Source of the DNA: Bacteroidota bacterium
GTDB lineage: Bacteria > Bacteroidota > Bacteroidia > Flavobacteriales > Weeksellaceae
Direction: 5' to 3'
NCBI GenBank assembly: GCA_023423715.1
Contig: JAFAFC010000026.1
Coordinates: 1-43,295 of the forward strand
Length of the DNA: 43,295 bases
A program made the translations under genes and the position numbers. This document shows, one piece after another, positions 24,631-33,007 of the stretch. Numbering within the stretch: the first letter of the stretch is position 1; every line of letters starts with the position of its first letter. Below the pieces are notes generated by a model, which saw only the letters and a program-made list of their open reading frames with translations, was not told where the DNA came from and did not search any database.

Positions 24631-25398
24631 ATGTCATTTGAAAATATTCTAATTCAAAAAGAAGGAAAAGTTACTATCGTTACTTTAAATAGACCACAAA
24701 GCTTAAATGCCTTGAACAAACAGACTTTAAAGGAATTAAGTACGGTTATGGATGAACTTAATCACGACGATTCTGTTCGTGCAATTATCTTAACTGGAGA
24801 AGGAGAAAAATCATTTGTTGCCGGAGCTGATATTAAAGAATTTTCTGATTTTGGACAAGAAAAAGCGGAAGAGCTAGCAAGAACGGGGCAAGACGAAGTC
24901 TTCAACAAAATAGAAAGCATGAGCAAACCAGTCATTGCTGCTATTAATGGATTCGCATTAGGAGGAGGATTAGAATTGGCGATGGCTTGTCATTTCCGAT
25001 ATGCATCTGAAAATGCAAAATTAGGACTTCCTGAAGTTACTTTAGGACTCATCCCTGGTTATGGAGGAACACAAAGGCTTCCAAAATTGGTAGGAAAAGG
25101 AATGGCGAACGAAATGATTTTTACAGCAAAAATGATTTCAGGACAGCGCGCTAAAGAAATTGGTTTAGTTAATGAGGTTTTTCCTTTGGAAGAATTACTA
25201 ACAAAAACGTTAGAAACAGCAAATGTTATTGCAAAAAACTCACCGATGGGCATTTCAAAAGCTATTGCTGCCGTTAATAATTCAGACACGGATTATGGAT
25301 TTGACACTGAAATTCAATCATTTGGAGAACTGTTTGACTTAGCTGACAAAAAAGAAGGTGTTGCTGCCTTTTTAGAAAAAAGAAAACCTGAATTTTAG
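24631..25398 (+). CDS. Enoyl-CoA hydratase/isomerase family protein
   Basis: This 255-residue crotonase-fold protein has an oxyanion hole region at AGADIKEF and GFALGGGLELAMAC. Both acid/base glutamates of true enoyl-CoA hydratases are present, Glu115 in GGGLE and Glu135 in GLPE. That supports hydration of 2-enoyl-CoA (beta-oxidation or amino-acid breakdown) rather than a side activity; the chain-length preference is unknown. It heads a tight plus-strand cluster: dCMP deaminase follows after 14 bases, then xerD and a NUDIX gene. The partners look functionally mixed, so shared transcription may be simple packing. Confidence 0.95.
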   Translation: MSFENILIQKEGKVTIVTLNRPQSLNALNKQTLKELSTVMDELNHDDSVRAIILTGEGEKSFVAGADIKEFSDFGQEKAEELARTGQDEVFNKIESMSKPVIAAINGFALGGGLELAMACHFRYASENAKLGLPEVTLGLIPGYGGTQRLPKLVGKGMANEMIFTAKMISGQRAKEIGLVNEVFPLEELLTKTLETANVIAKNSPMGISKAIAAVNNSDTDYGFDTEIQSFGELFDLADKKEGVAAFLEKRKPEF

Positions 25399-25412
25399 AT
25401 TTAAATTTTAAA

Positions 25413-25841
25413 ATGACGGTAAATAAATTTGACATCGCTTACTTGAAAATGGCCGCAGAATGGGCCAACCTTTCCTATTGTGGGAGAAGACAAGTAGGCG
25501 CTTTAATTGTAAAAGACCGAATGATTATTTCGGATGGTTACAACGGAACGCCTTCGGGTGCACCCAATACCTGTGAAGATGAAAATGGTAAAACACACTG
25601 GTATGTCCTGCACGCTGAGGCTAATGCAATTTTAAAATTGGCTAAATCTACCCAATCTGCAAAAGACGCAACCTTGTACATCACCCTCTCGCCATGCAAA
25701 GAATGCAGTAAGCTGATCTTGCAGTCGGGAATCCGAAAGGTCATTTATATAAACGAATATTCGGATCATGAAGGCGTCGATTTTTTAAAAGACAATAACA
25801 TCGAAGTCGTTCGAATTCCCATGGAACAAATGGGACTTTAG
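25413..25841 (+). CDS. Deoxycytidylate (dCMP) deaminase family protein
   Basis: This 142-residue zinc deaminase has zinc ligands and a catalytic residue at His67-Ala-Glu69 and Cys95-x-x-Cys98 (PCKEC). The N-terminal CGRRQVGALIV and GYNGTPSGAPN segments are typical of dCMP deaminases (ComEB-like), which make dUMP for thymidylate synthesis. It is cytoplasmic. It is the second gene of the enoyl-CoA hydratase-xerD cluster, 25 bases before xerD. A cytidine or tRNA deaminase is unlikely given the GTPSGAPN motif. Confidence 0.93.
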   Translation: MTVNKFDIAYLKMAAEWANLSYCGRRQVGALIVKDRMIISDGYNGTPSGAPNTCEDENGKTHWYVLHAEANAILKLAKSTQSAKDATLYITLSPCKECSKLILQSGIRKVIYINEYSDHEGVDFLKDNNIEVVRIPMEQMGL

Positions 25842-25866
25842 AAAAAAAAACAAAAAAACACAAAGA

Positions 25867-26775
25867 ATGATGAATTGGGATGAGAAAATTGATGACTTTA
25901 TCAATTATCTAAAATTTGAGAAAAACTTCTCAAACAATACGTTGGAAGCGTATATGCGAGACATTAGGAAACTAAAGGAATTCGCATTGGAGAATTTAGA
26001 CGGCATGACTCCAGATAAAATCATGCATGAGCATTTGCAAGAATTTTTATTCAAACTTTCGAAAGAAAAATTCAGTGAACGATCTCAAGCTCGATGGATT
26101 TCTTCTGTAAAAGCATTTTTCCGGTTCTTAGTGGAAGACGAGATCAGAGAAGACAATCCTGCCGCTTTATTAGAAGGTCCAAAATTGGGATTGTATTTAC
26201 CCGACACCTTGAGCTACGAAGATGTGGAGCGTATCGTAAAAAACATTGATATGTCCACAGATCTTGGCATCAGAAACCATTGCATTGTCGAAGTTTTATA
26301 CGGTTGTGGACTACGAGTTTCAGAATTAATTGAACTTAAAATTTCAAACATCAACTTCAAAGAAGGCTTTATGAAAGTGGAAGGAAAAGGACGTAAGGTT
26401 CGGTTCATTCCTTTAGCTGAATATACTTTGAAATTGGTTCAAAATTACATCAATAACGTTCGAGCAAAAGGTAAAATCAACAAACGATACGAAGATTATT
26501 TATTCTTAAATTCTAGAGGATCTAGTCTTTCTCGAGTGATTGTTTTCATTATCATTAAGGAACTTACAGAAAAGGCAGGAATCAACAAAAAGATTTCGCC
26601 GCATACGTTTAGACATTCGTTTGCGACTCATTTGCTTCAAAACGGTGCTGATTTGAGATTTATACAAGAAATGTTAGGCCATTCGAGCATCACAACAACG
26701 CAAGTGTACACCCACTTAAAAACAGAAGAATTGAGGGAAGTAATTTTGAATTATCATCCTCGAAACGCACGATAA
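25867..26775 (+). CDS. xerD: Site-specific tyrosine recombinase XerD
   Basis: This 302-residue recombinase has an N-terminal SAM-like core-binding domain (about 5-90) and a catalytic domain with the full set: Arg150 (GCGLRVSEL), Lys174 (EGKGRKVRF), His246-x-x-Arg249 (PHTFRH), His272 (LGHSS) and nucleophile Tyr281 (VYTHLK). Xer recombinases resolve chromosome dimers at dif. Size and context (housekeeping neighbours, no phage genes) favour XerD over a phage or transposon integrase. The start has two ATGs in a row. The NUDIX gene begins six bases after the stop. No dif-like site was recognised here. Confidence 0.95.
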   Translation: MMNWDEKIDDFINYLKFEKNFSNNTLEAYMRDIRKLKEFALENLDGMTPDKIMHEHLQEFLFKLSKEKFSERSQARWISSVKAFFRFLVEDEIREDNPAALLEGPKLGLYLPDTLSYEDVERIVKNIDMSTDLGIRNHCIVEVLYGCGLRVSELIELKISNINFKEGFMKVEGKGRKVRFIPLAEYTLKLVQNYINNVRAKGKINKRYEDYLFLNSRGSSLSRVIVFIIIKELTEKAGINKKISPHTFRHSFATHLLQNGADLRFIQEMLGHSSITTTQVYTHLKTEELREVILNYHPRNAR

Positions 26776-26781
26776 AATTTT

Positions 26782-27300
26782 ATGACTGAATTGAAGTACT
26801 GCCCCAAATGCGGCCAAACCACGCTACAATGGAACGGAATTAATAAATGGAATTGCACATCTTGCGATTACGTTTATTATCATAATTGCGCTGCAGCTGT
26901 GGCAGTATTAATTCGGTATCAAGACGAATTGTTTTTTACAAAACGAAATCAAGATCCTAAAAAAGGTTTACTCGATTTGTCGGGTGGTTTTGTTGACCCG
27001 AAAGAATCGGCAGAAGAAACCTGCGCTCGTGAATTGCACGAAGAATTACAAATTTCAATTGATCTTAATCGTTTAAAAATCTTAGGTACGCAACCCAATA
27101 TCTATCATTACAAAGGTTTTGACTACAATACGGTAGATATTTTCTTCGAATACGAAGTGAAAGAAAAAATGAGTGTAAAACTAGCTTTAGATGAGATCTC
27201 TGAAACGGTTTGGGTTCCAATAAAAGATTTGGATTTCGACCAACTTGCTTTTGAGTCGCAGAAAACCTTCCTCAAAAAATACCAATCAAAATTTTCCTGA
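26782..27300 (+). CDS. NUDIX hydrolase with N-terminal zinc ribbon
   Basis: This 172-residue protein opens with a four-cysteine zinc ribbon (Cys7, Cys10, Cys25, Cys28). A NUDIX domain follows, whose box reads GGFVDPKESAEETCARELHEEL, with the RELHEE metal-binding core intact. A zinc ribbon plus NUDIX resembles NudC-type NAD(H) pyrophosphatases, but the usual SQPWPFPxS motif after the box is not seen, so the substrate is open. It is the last gene of the cluster. Its final 15 bases overlap the end of the convergent haem-binding protein gene. Confidence 0.9.
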   Translation: MTELKYCPKCGQTTLQWNGINKWNCTSCDYVYYHNCAAAVAVLIRYQDELFFTKRNQDPKKGLLDLSGGFVDPKESAEETCARELHEELQISIDLNRLKILGTQPNIYHYKGFDYNTVDIFFEYEVKEKMSVKLALDEISETVWVPIKDLDFDQLAFESQKTFLKKYQSKFS

Positions 27301-27747
27301 TTTCAATAATTCGGAAAGGTAGTTGATTAAATCTGTTTTTGCTTCTGGAGACATTCTCGCTTCAGGATGTTGCGCGACATAACCTTCTTTGGGCATTCGA
27401 TTTTGTTGCAAATCAGCAATCGCATTTTCTAGCATATTACGCTTCAAATCCTGATTAAACGTTCCCCATTCGGAAAAATTAAGATGCTCTCGCCCTTCAT
27501 TCACGTGGTTTTTAATTGACCACGAAATTGGCGCAATTTTTACATATTGCGGATATTCCGTTTCATTCGAATGACAATCATAGCACGAATTTTTCAAGGT
27601 CTGACGGATGTTTCCCGGAGTTTGAAAAAGATCAACAAAATTCTCAGATTTTTTGACGGGCTTATTTGTAAAACCAACTGGAATCAACTGAATAATAGCG
27701 AAAAAAGCGATAATTCCTAGGAGAATTTTAACGATTGGGTGTTTCAT
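27286..27747 (-). CDS. Membrane-anchored haem-binding (CxxCH) protein
   Basis: This 153-residue protein has one N-terminal membrane helix (about 5-25) followed by a c-type haem motif, Cys55-Tyr-Asp-Cys58-His59, in NSCYDCHSNETEYPQY. The rest matches the Bacteroidota haem-binding domain often found as a small periplasmic electron-transfer module (PISWSIKNHVNEGREHLNFSEW and a distal Met in NRMPKEGY). Its electron partners are unknown. The start lies within the 3' end of the Ig-like lipoprotein gene (20-base overlap), which implies translational coupling. Its stop overlaps the convergent NUDIX gene by 15 bases. Confidence 0.9.
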   Translation of the reverse strand: MKHPIVKILLGIIAFFAIIQLIPVGFTNKPVKKSENFVDLFQTPGNIRQTLKNSCYDCHSNETEYPQYVKIAPISWSIKNHVNEGREHLNFSEWGTFNQDLKRNMLENAIADLQQNRMPKEGYVAQHPEARMSPEAKTDLINYLSELLKSGKF

Positions 27748-29386
27748 TTACTTTTGTTTCTACATTTGAATTCAATGGATCCCATGCATCTTCTATATTA
27801 TCCCAAAGCGGTCTAATTTCAATCAATTTATCGTAGACAAAAGCTTGTTCCGGCTGTCGTCCTTCCAATAAATTTCCAGTATCCCAATGTCCGTTGTCGT
27901 TATTATCTACTAGCAACCTTACATAATACATTCCTGGTTTTAGTCCACTAAATTTGAATTCTTGTGCGTTTACAAGTTGCGTGTATTTCACCTCATCATT
28001 TTCCGAAAGCAATTGCGCCCAGAACTTAGCATTCGGTTTCGAAACCAGTTTCACAACAAGATTTCCGTAGTTTTCAGGCTTATCAAATTCGAAATTGATT
28101 TGATGCGACTTCGGAAGTTTCTGATAATAGGTGCTTACCGTTTCTTTAGGAATCATCAACTCATATTTTTTTCCTAGTGTCCAGTTGGATTGAATGCGTA
28201 TTTTACGATTATTCAGCTTTCCAATTTCAGCGGTGAATGTTTGTTGTGTTAAACTATCGACTTTCAACACCCATTTTTCAGGTTGAATTTCCGTTATTGG
28301 CTTCGTTGATTCTAAAACCAATTCTCCCGTTGGCGGCATCAATCCTTGAACCGAATTACGTAGTGTAAACTCTTCTTTTACATTGGCTTTATAATACAAG
28401 GAAACGTTTCCTTTCACCGTATCAGCCACGTACGAGAACTTCAAATTCTCATTAATATTGGTTTCCGGAAGCTGAAGTTGTTTGTCATCAAACCAAACCA
28501 TCACCGAATCTGAAAACTTCTGATGTTCTACTTTATAGTCTTTCAATTTTTCTGTTTGGGAAATCATTTCAACTTTTTCCGGACCACCTTCAAACTTGAA
28601 CAAAACGCCTCCGTTTTGCTCTTTAGACTCTACAAATTTCACTCTCATTTGAGAAGGATAGGTCTTAATTTTCATCCCAGAAATACTTTTATCAACATTC
28701 AAAGGTTCATTCTGAAAATAAACATCATCTTTTCCTGGTGTGAAAACAGAATTTTGATCAGTATCGTTAAAAGCGACAATTCGGTATTTCCCAGGTGTTA
28801 AATAGTTAAGTTCAAAATACCCATCAGGATCGGCTTTTGTAATGTAATACGGCTTTTTGGTGTAGTCCATTGTATCTTTTTCTTGATACAAGCCCACAAC
28901 AAACTCATTTTTATCTGTTGCCCCTTTTTTAGCCATAGTAAAACCAGATTTCACCTCACCGCTGATGTAGGTTTCTTCAAGTTTATCTCCCGTTGAAAAA
29001 GCAAAATTAAAATAAGGTAAAACATTGCCTTCATTAAGATCGGCAATCGCATTCCCCCAATTGAAATTGTAGGTCGTATTTTCTTGTAAATTTTCATCCC
29101 ACTCCACCAAAACATACTTATTTCCCAACGTTGTCGGAAGAATACGCTTGTACTTGATTGGAGGCGAAATAATCAGATTTTTTTGAACTTCTTTAAGGGT
29201 TACATACTCGTTAAAATCCAATCGCAATTGCTTAATGGTTCGTGGAACATTGATACGAGTCGTGTCGATATTAGAACCCACCAATTGCGGTGGAATACTG
29301 TCTTTGATCCCGCCATTAGGCGAACCAACACGAGCACACGAATACAAAGTACCGAGCAGTAACAGATAAAAAAGAACCTTCTTCAT
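27728..29386 (-). CDS. Ig-like (Big_5) domain lipoprotein
   Basis: This 552-residue lipoprotein has a lipobox LYSC with the modified cysteine at 17. The domain from about 30 to 130 (GGIKDSIPPQL, LRLDFNEYVTLKEV, then LQENTTYNFNWG and FAFSTG) is the Big_5 Ig-like fold common in Bacteroidota envelope proteins. A carboxypeptidase-like beta domain follows (about 135-230, GYFELNYLTPGKYRIVAF), and the tail has a second such motif (KPGMYYVRLLVDNNDNGHWDTG). It is likely anchored in the outer membrane; its role is unknown. A -10 box TAAATTTG (29400-29407) lies 13 bases before the ATG. It overlaps the haem-binding gene downstream by 20 bases. Confidence 0.88.
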   Translation of the reverse strand: MKKVLFYLLLLGTLYSCARVGSPNGGIKDSIPPQLVGSNIDTTRINVPRTIKQLRLDFNEYVTLKEVQKNLIISPPIKYKRILPTTLGNKYVLVEWDENLQENTTYNFNWGNAIADLNEGNVLPYFNFAFSTGDKLEETYISGEVKSGFTMAKKGATDKNEFVVGLYQEKDTMDYTKKPYYITKADPDGYFELNYLTPGKYRIVAFNDTDQNSVFTPGKDDVYFQNEPLNVDKSISGMKIKTYPSQMRVKFVESKEQNGGVLFKFEGGPEKVEMISQTEKLKDYKVEHQKFSDSVMVWFDDKQLQLPETNINENLKFSYVADTVKGNVSLYYKANVKEEFTLRNSVQGLMPPTGELVLESTKPITEIQPEKWVLKVDSLTQQTFTAEIGKLNNRKIRIQSNWTLGKKYELMIPKETVSTYYQKLPKSHQINFEFDKPENYGNLVVKLVSKPNAKFWAQLLSENDEVKYTQLVNAQEFKFSGLKPGMYYVRLLVDNNDNGHWDTGNLLEGRQPEQAFVYDKLIEIRPLWDNIEDAWDPLNSNVETKVNETPNR

Positions 29387-29399
29387 ACGATGTTTTGTG

Positions 29400-29407
29400 C
29401 AAATTTA
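29400..29407 (-). promoter_or_regulatory. -10 box (TAAATTTG) for the Ig-like lipoprotein
   Basis: This is an exact TAnnTTTG match, 13 bases upstream of the ATG at 29386, in the 25-base gap after the serine hydrolase gene. Confidence 0.45.
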
Positions 29408-29411
29408 AGGT

Positions 29412-30686
29412 TTATTCGCTATACATTCCGTTAGAAGCTGCATTTGTCGTATCGAGATTCGTACTATCTGATCCTTGAATGGATTTTTGCAACTTCTCAC
29501 GTTCGAAAGGATAATCTTCAAACAACGCAGATAAAGCCAAAGCCGAATACACACGATTCGAATATTTATTTCCAATGGCGATAATGGTCACTTTAGAATC
29601 TAATAAATGGGCAAAAACCGTGTTACTACCATGCCACCAACCGTTATGATATGTCAACTTTCTTTGATCGTCGAATATTTTCATTCTAAAACCCAAACCG
29701 TAGTTGTTCACTCCTGGTTTTTCATTGCTATACGGCGTAAAGATTTGTTCTTTAAGATCTGGAGTTAGGAAATCTTTAGAAAACATGGCTTTAGAAAACG
29801 TGAATAAATCTCGTGGCGTTGTGAACACGTTTTTGTCTCCATAAATTAAATCCAATTGATCGTATGGATAAACGCGTGGCCCACGAGCATAAAATGATTT
29901 CGCGGCTGTTGCGGTATCTTTTTCTTGAAAAATGTAGGTGTGCTGCATCTTCAAAGGTTTGAAAATCATTTCCTGCATTGCTTCTGGAAATTTGGTTTTG
30001 GTAACCTTTTCAACAATTAAAGCAAGCATTGCGTAATTGGTGTTGCAATACATAAACCCTGTATCGGTTTCTCGAGCCAATTCTGGTTTGAACTGGATCA
30101 ATAAATCTAAAATATCTTGATTGGTTAAGAATTTTTTATCCAACGTCATCGGACGCGGACTCAAATGATTCAGAAAATACTCATATTTCGGAAGTCCACT
30201 TCGTTGATTAAGAAGTGTTTTTACAGTTACTTTTGGGTAAGGAAACTCAGGAAAAAACTTCGTAACATGATCGTCGAAGTTTACTTTTTTAGCTTCAATC
30301 AATTTCAAAACAGCCATTGCTGTTAATGTTTTACTGATTGACGCAACATGCATAGGCGTTTTATCGTCAATCGGATCTTGCTTTCCATCTTGCGAAAATC
30401 CTCTATATTTTTCCAAAAGAATTTTATCACCTTTCGCTACGAGAATTCCACCCCAAAGATCGCCATTTTCCCAAACGGATTTGTAATACTGATCCAGAAA
30501 AGATTGTACAAAACCTTCATCTTGAACTTGCGAATCTGCTTCTGTAAAAACAGAATTCACATCGACGTTTCCGTAATTAGGTAAATTTGAAGAATATTTT
30601 CCTGCTTGATCTTGATTGTCTTTCTTACAAGAAATACTAAGAATGGCTATAAAACTAAATAGAAATATGCTTTTGATAGACGACAT
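29412..30686 (-). CDS. Serine hydrolase lipoprotein (beta-lactamase/PBP-like family)
   Basis: This 424-residue lipoprotein has its lipobox cysteine at 20 (LSISC). The class C beta-lactamase-like fold shows SxxK as Ser116-Ile-Ser-Lys119 (ASISKT), YxN as Tyr213-Cys-Asn215 and an HNG third motif in YHNGWWHG. Such enzymes include D-Ala-D-Ala carboxypeptidases, esterases and peptidases. True penicillin hydrolysis cannot be claimed from motifs. The ATG at 30686 gives a clean lipoprotein signal; the frame also opens at a TTG at 30701. It is probably on the periplasmic side of a membrane. The Ig-like lipoprotein follows after 25 bases. Confidence 0.88.
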   Translation of the reverse strand: MSSIKSIFLFSFIAILSISCKKDNQDQAGKYSSNLPNYGNVDVNSVFTEADSQVQDEGFVQSFLDQYYKSVWENGDLWGGILVAKGDKILLEKYRGFSQDGKQDPIDDKTPMHVASISKTLTAMAVLKLIEAKKVNFDDHVTKFFPEFPYPKVTVKTLLNQRSGLPKYEYFLNHLSPRPMTLDKKFLTNQDILDLLIQFKPELARETDTGFMYCNTNYAMLALIVEKVTKTKFPEAMQEMIFKPLKMQHTYIFQEKDTATAAKSFYARGPRVYPYDQLDLIYGDKNVFTTPRDLFTFSKAMFSKDFLTPDLKEQIFTPYSNEKPGVNNYGLGFRMKIFDDQRKLTYHNGWWHGSNTVFAHLLDSKVTIIAIGNKYSNRVYSALALSALFEDYPFEREKLQKSIQGSDSTNLDTTNAASNGMYSE

Positions 30687-30769
30687 TTTCTCTCTTTTCA
30701 AATAAAATTAAGTCGTGCAATTTAACATAATTTATTCCAAAACGAGGGCGAGAAAATCATAAAGATTTG

Positions 30770-31699
30770 TTAAGAATACAAGCGTAAAATCTTATCTACA
30801 ATGAACTGCGCTAATTTTTCTTTGCTCTGTACAGTCCACCCACCAATGTGTGGCGTTACGATAACTTTGTCTGATTGTAATAGATAATCTAAATCGTCAT
30901 TAGACTCGGTAAGGTTTTCAAAAGAAGCCTTTTCATATTCCAAAACATCCAAAGCCGCAGCCTTTACTTTTCCTGACTTTAGCGCTTCAACTAAATCTTT
31001 CGTTTTTATGTTTTTTCCACGAGCGGTATTGACTAAGTAGAATGGATTTTTCATTTTCGAAATGAAATCCGCATCAATCATGTGAAAGGTTTCGTCCGTA
31101 ATGGGAACGTGCAAACTAATAACTTCTGCCCTATTTTGAAATCCTTCTAAGCTTACTTGCGTTCCATATTCATCCGAAAGATTTGGTAAAATATCATAGA
31201 AAATCACTTCGCAACCAAATCCCGAAAGTCGTTTAGCCGTTGCTTTTCCCATATTTCCGTAACCGATAATTCCGAAGGTTTTCCCAAGTAATTCGTCCCC
31301 TCGATTTTCTTCACGAAGCCAAATTCCATTTTTAACTTCGAGCGACGAAATCATCAAGCGATGCATCAACACAAGAAGCATCCCGACAACATGTTCTGCT
31401 ACAGAATCCCGATTTCCTTCCGGTGAATTGATCAAAGCAATGCCCAATTCATCAGCAACTTCAACATCAATATTCTCCATTCCCGCTCCTACTCGAGCGA
31501 TGAACTTTAAATGACTAGATTTTCTTAAAAATTGCTCATCCAAAGGAATCCGACTGCGAATAATAATCCCCTCATAATCCTGAGTTTTAGCAAGCACCTC
31601 ATCGTATGAAGAATGATGATCCTCGACCACATCAAATCCTTTAGACGTAAGTTGTTCCGAAATTAAAGGATGATTTTTATCGAGTTGAAGGATTTTCAT
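30770..31699 (-). CDS. D-2-hydroxyacid dehydrogenase (phosphoglycerate dehydrogenase-like)
   Basis: This 309-residue NAD-dependent dehydrogenase has the Rossmann motif GIIGYGNMGKAT in its middle third. The catalytic residues are Arg in VNTARGKN, Glu in DVLEYEK and His in TPHIGGWT. It is short and lacks the C-terminal ACT domain of full-length SerA; that form is common in Bacteroidota and may serve serine synthesis or reduce other 2-oxoacids. No serC or serB is nearby. The ATG at 31699 replaces a TTG three codons upstream. It follows the thioesterase gene by 30 bases and probably shares its transcript. Confidence 0.92.
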   Translation of the reverse strand: MKILQLDKNHPLISEQLTSKGFDVVEDHHSSYDEVLAKTQDYEGIIIRSRIPLDEQFLRKSSHLKFIARVGAGMENIDVEVADELGIALINSPEGNRDSVAEHVVGMLLVLMHRLMISSLEVKNGIWLREENRGDELLGKTFGIIGYGNMGKATAKRLSGFGCEVIFYDILPNLSDEYGTQVSLEGFQNRAEVISLHVPITDETFHMIDADFISKMKNPFYLVNTARGKNIKTKDLVEALKSGKVKAAALDVLEYEKASFENLTESNDDLDYLLQSDKVIVTPHIGGWTVQSKEKLAQFIVDKILRLYS

Positions 31700-31729
31700 A
31701 GCAAGCAATTCAAAATAATCAAGAAAAAA

Positions 31730-32254
31730 TTAGTCAGGATTCGAGCAGAAAAGTTTTTTCAACTCAATTGATTCTTGCGGTTTCATTCTTCCTGAAAGAA
31801 TTAAGGAAAGTTCTTTTCTACGCATTGCCGCAGCGTGACGCTCAATTTCCACGTCAGATTCTGGAATCATATCAGGAATTGGAACGGGTTTGTTAAACTC
31901 ATCTACCGCTACAAACGTATAAATGCCTGCATTTGTATGGGTTTTCACTCCTGCAATTGGGTCGTCCAACCAAACATCTACATAAATTTCCATAGACGTT
32001 GAAAATGCGCGAGACACCTTCGACTCCAAAACAACAATTCCGCCTTCTGGAATCGGATGATTAAATGAAACATGATTCACAGAAGCTGTTACCACACGTC
32101 TTTCGCAATGTCTTGCAGCAGAAATTGAAGCACAACGATCCATTTTTGCTAAAAGCTCCCCTCCGAAAAGGTTTCGAAGAGAGTTGGTTTCATTCGGAAG
32201 AACGATATTGGTCATAATCGTAAGCGATTCTTGAGCCGTTTTGGTTTTTACCAT
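31730..32254 (-). CDS. Acyl-CoA thioesterase (hotdog fold)
   Basis: This 174-residue hotdog protein of the YciA/ACOT type hydrolyses acyl-CoA. Family features are NSLRNLFGGELLAKMDRCASISAARHC near the N terminus and VNHVSFNHPIPEGGIVVLESKV in the middle, with the conserved Asn and Asp positions of the active site. The chain-length preference is unknown. It lies 12 bases downstream of the HU-CCDC81-like gene and upstream of the dehydrogenase, forming a three-gene unit. Confidence 0.93.
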   Translation of the reverse strand: MVKTKTAQESLTIMTNIVLPNETNSLRNLFGGELLAKMDRCASISAARHCERRVVTASVNHVSFNHPIPEGGIVVLESKVSRAFSTSMEIYVDVWLDDPIAGVKTHTNAGIYTFVAVDEFNKPVPIPDMIPESDVEIERHAAAMRRKELSLILSGRMKPQESIELKKLFCSNPD

Positions 32255-32266
32255 AAAATAAGAATA

Positions 32267-32923
32267 TTAGTGTGCAGAAACGCTTGCGCTGTCTGCTTTT
32301 ATTTGATTTTGTTGTAAGCTATCTGCCTTTACAGGAGCCGCTTTAGGAATACGATGCGTTGATGTTTTCACTGAAACATCAAACGATTTTTTGCCCAAAA
32401 TTCGATCACGTTGTGAATACGCTAAAATGAGAATTCCTGCAATTGGAATAGCCACTAAGAACGTCCACAAAATTGTTTTACTTTGTTTGTATTCTCCTTC
32501 GGAACTTGAGTTTTTTGAGTTAAGTTGTTCCAAATTAATTTCTTCTAAACCAAAAAAATCTGGGCTTAATGACTCTACTCGCTCTCCTTTCCATTGAAGT
32601 GTCTCATTCTCTTTCGTAAGCTTTCCAAGATTTGGAAGCTCCACTTCCCGTGTATTGATCAACGCAATTTTCCAATCTTCAATTTGTGTGCTAATTTGTC
32701 TTGAGGACAAACCTGTTTTTGTAGAAACATAATCCATCAAACCTTGATCAGAAATGGTTTCATCATACACAAAACCAATTTCGGTTGCTGGTGGAAGAAT
32801 GTTTTTGGTACCATCAACCACTTTTGCTCCCGAATGAATCATTGAAAACGTGCCCAAACCTGCAACTTGAGCTCGTTTGTAGCTTTTCAAATAGTCTAAA
32901 ATTGAAGAAGAAACTGTATTCAT
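32267..32923 (-). CDS. HU-CCDC81-like protein with one membrane helix, no SPOR domain
   Basis: This 218-residue protein has an N-terminal tandem HU-CCDC81-like region. The first module has VAGLGTFSMIHSGAKV and NILPPATEIGFVYD; the second has WKIALINTREVELPNLGKL. One membrane helix follows (about 148-168) and then a short Ser/Lys/Gln-rich tail. Bacteroidota relatives usually carry a peptidoglycan-binding SPOR domain after the helix; here the protein ends without it, and the next gene starts 12 bases later. An envelope or division role is likely by family, but without SPOR it may differ. A -10 box (32931-32938) sits seven bases before the ATG. Confidence 0.82.
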   Translation of the reverse strand: MNTVSSSILDYLKSYKRAQVAGLGTFSMIHSGAKVVDGTKNILPPATEIGFVYDETISDQGLMDYVSTKTGLSSRQISTQIEDWKIALINTREVELPNLGKLTKENETLQWKGERVESLSPDFFGLEEINLEQLNSKNSSSEGEYKQSKTILWTFLVAIPIAGILILAYSQRDRILGKKSFDVSVKTSTHRIPKAAPVKADSLQQNQIKADSASVSAH

Positions 32924-32930
32924 AGCGTGG

Positions 32931-32938
32931 CAAATTTA
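32931..32938 (-). promoter_or_regulatory. -10 box (TAAATTTG) for the HU-CCDC81-like operon
   Basis: This is an exact TAnnTTTG match ending seven bases before the ATG at 32923, giving a near-leaderless mRNA for the first gene of a three-gene unit. Confidence 0.5.
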
Positions 32939-32951
32939 AGCTATTTCGCAC

Positions 32952-32979
32952 AAAAAATGGCCATCCGAAAATGACCACT
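32952..32979 (-). terminator. Terminator of the TonB receptor gene
   Basis: On the minus strand an 8-bp stem with two G-U pairs (AGTGGTCA with TGGCCATT) is followed by a T-run. It lies about 30 bases after the receptor stop. Confidence 0.65.
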
Positions 32980-33007
32980 CCGTTTTTAGTTTGTATGAAA
33001 TGTGTTT

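Noticed and set aside
25867..26775. Tyrosine recombinase as a sign of a mobile element
   Set aside because: Length, motifs and housekeeping neighbours fit XerD; no attachment repeats or phage genes are nearby.
29412..30686. Calling the serine hydrolase a beta-lactamase resistance gene
   Set aside because: The SxxK, YxN and HNG motifs are shared by many esterases and peptidases; resistance cannot be inferred.
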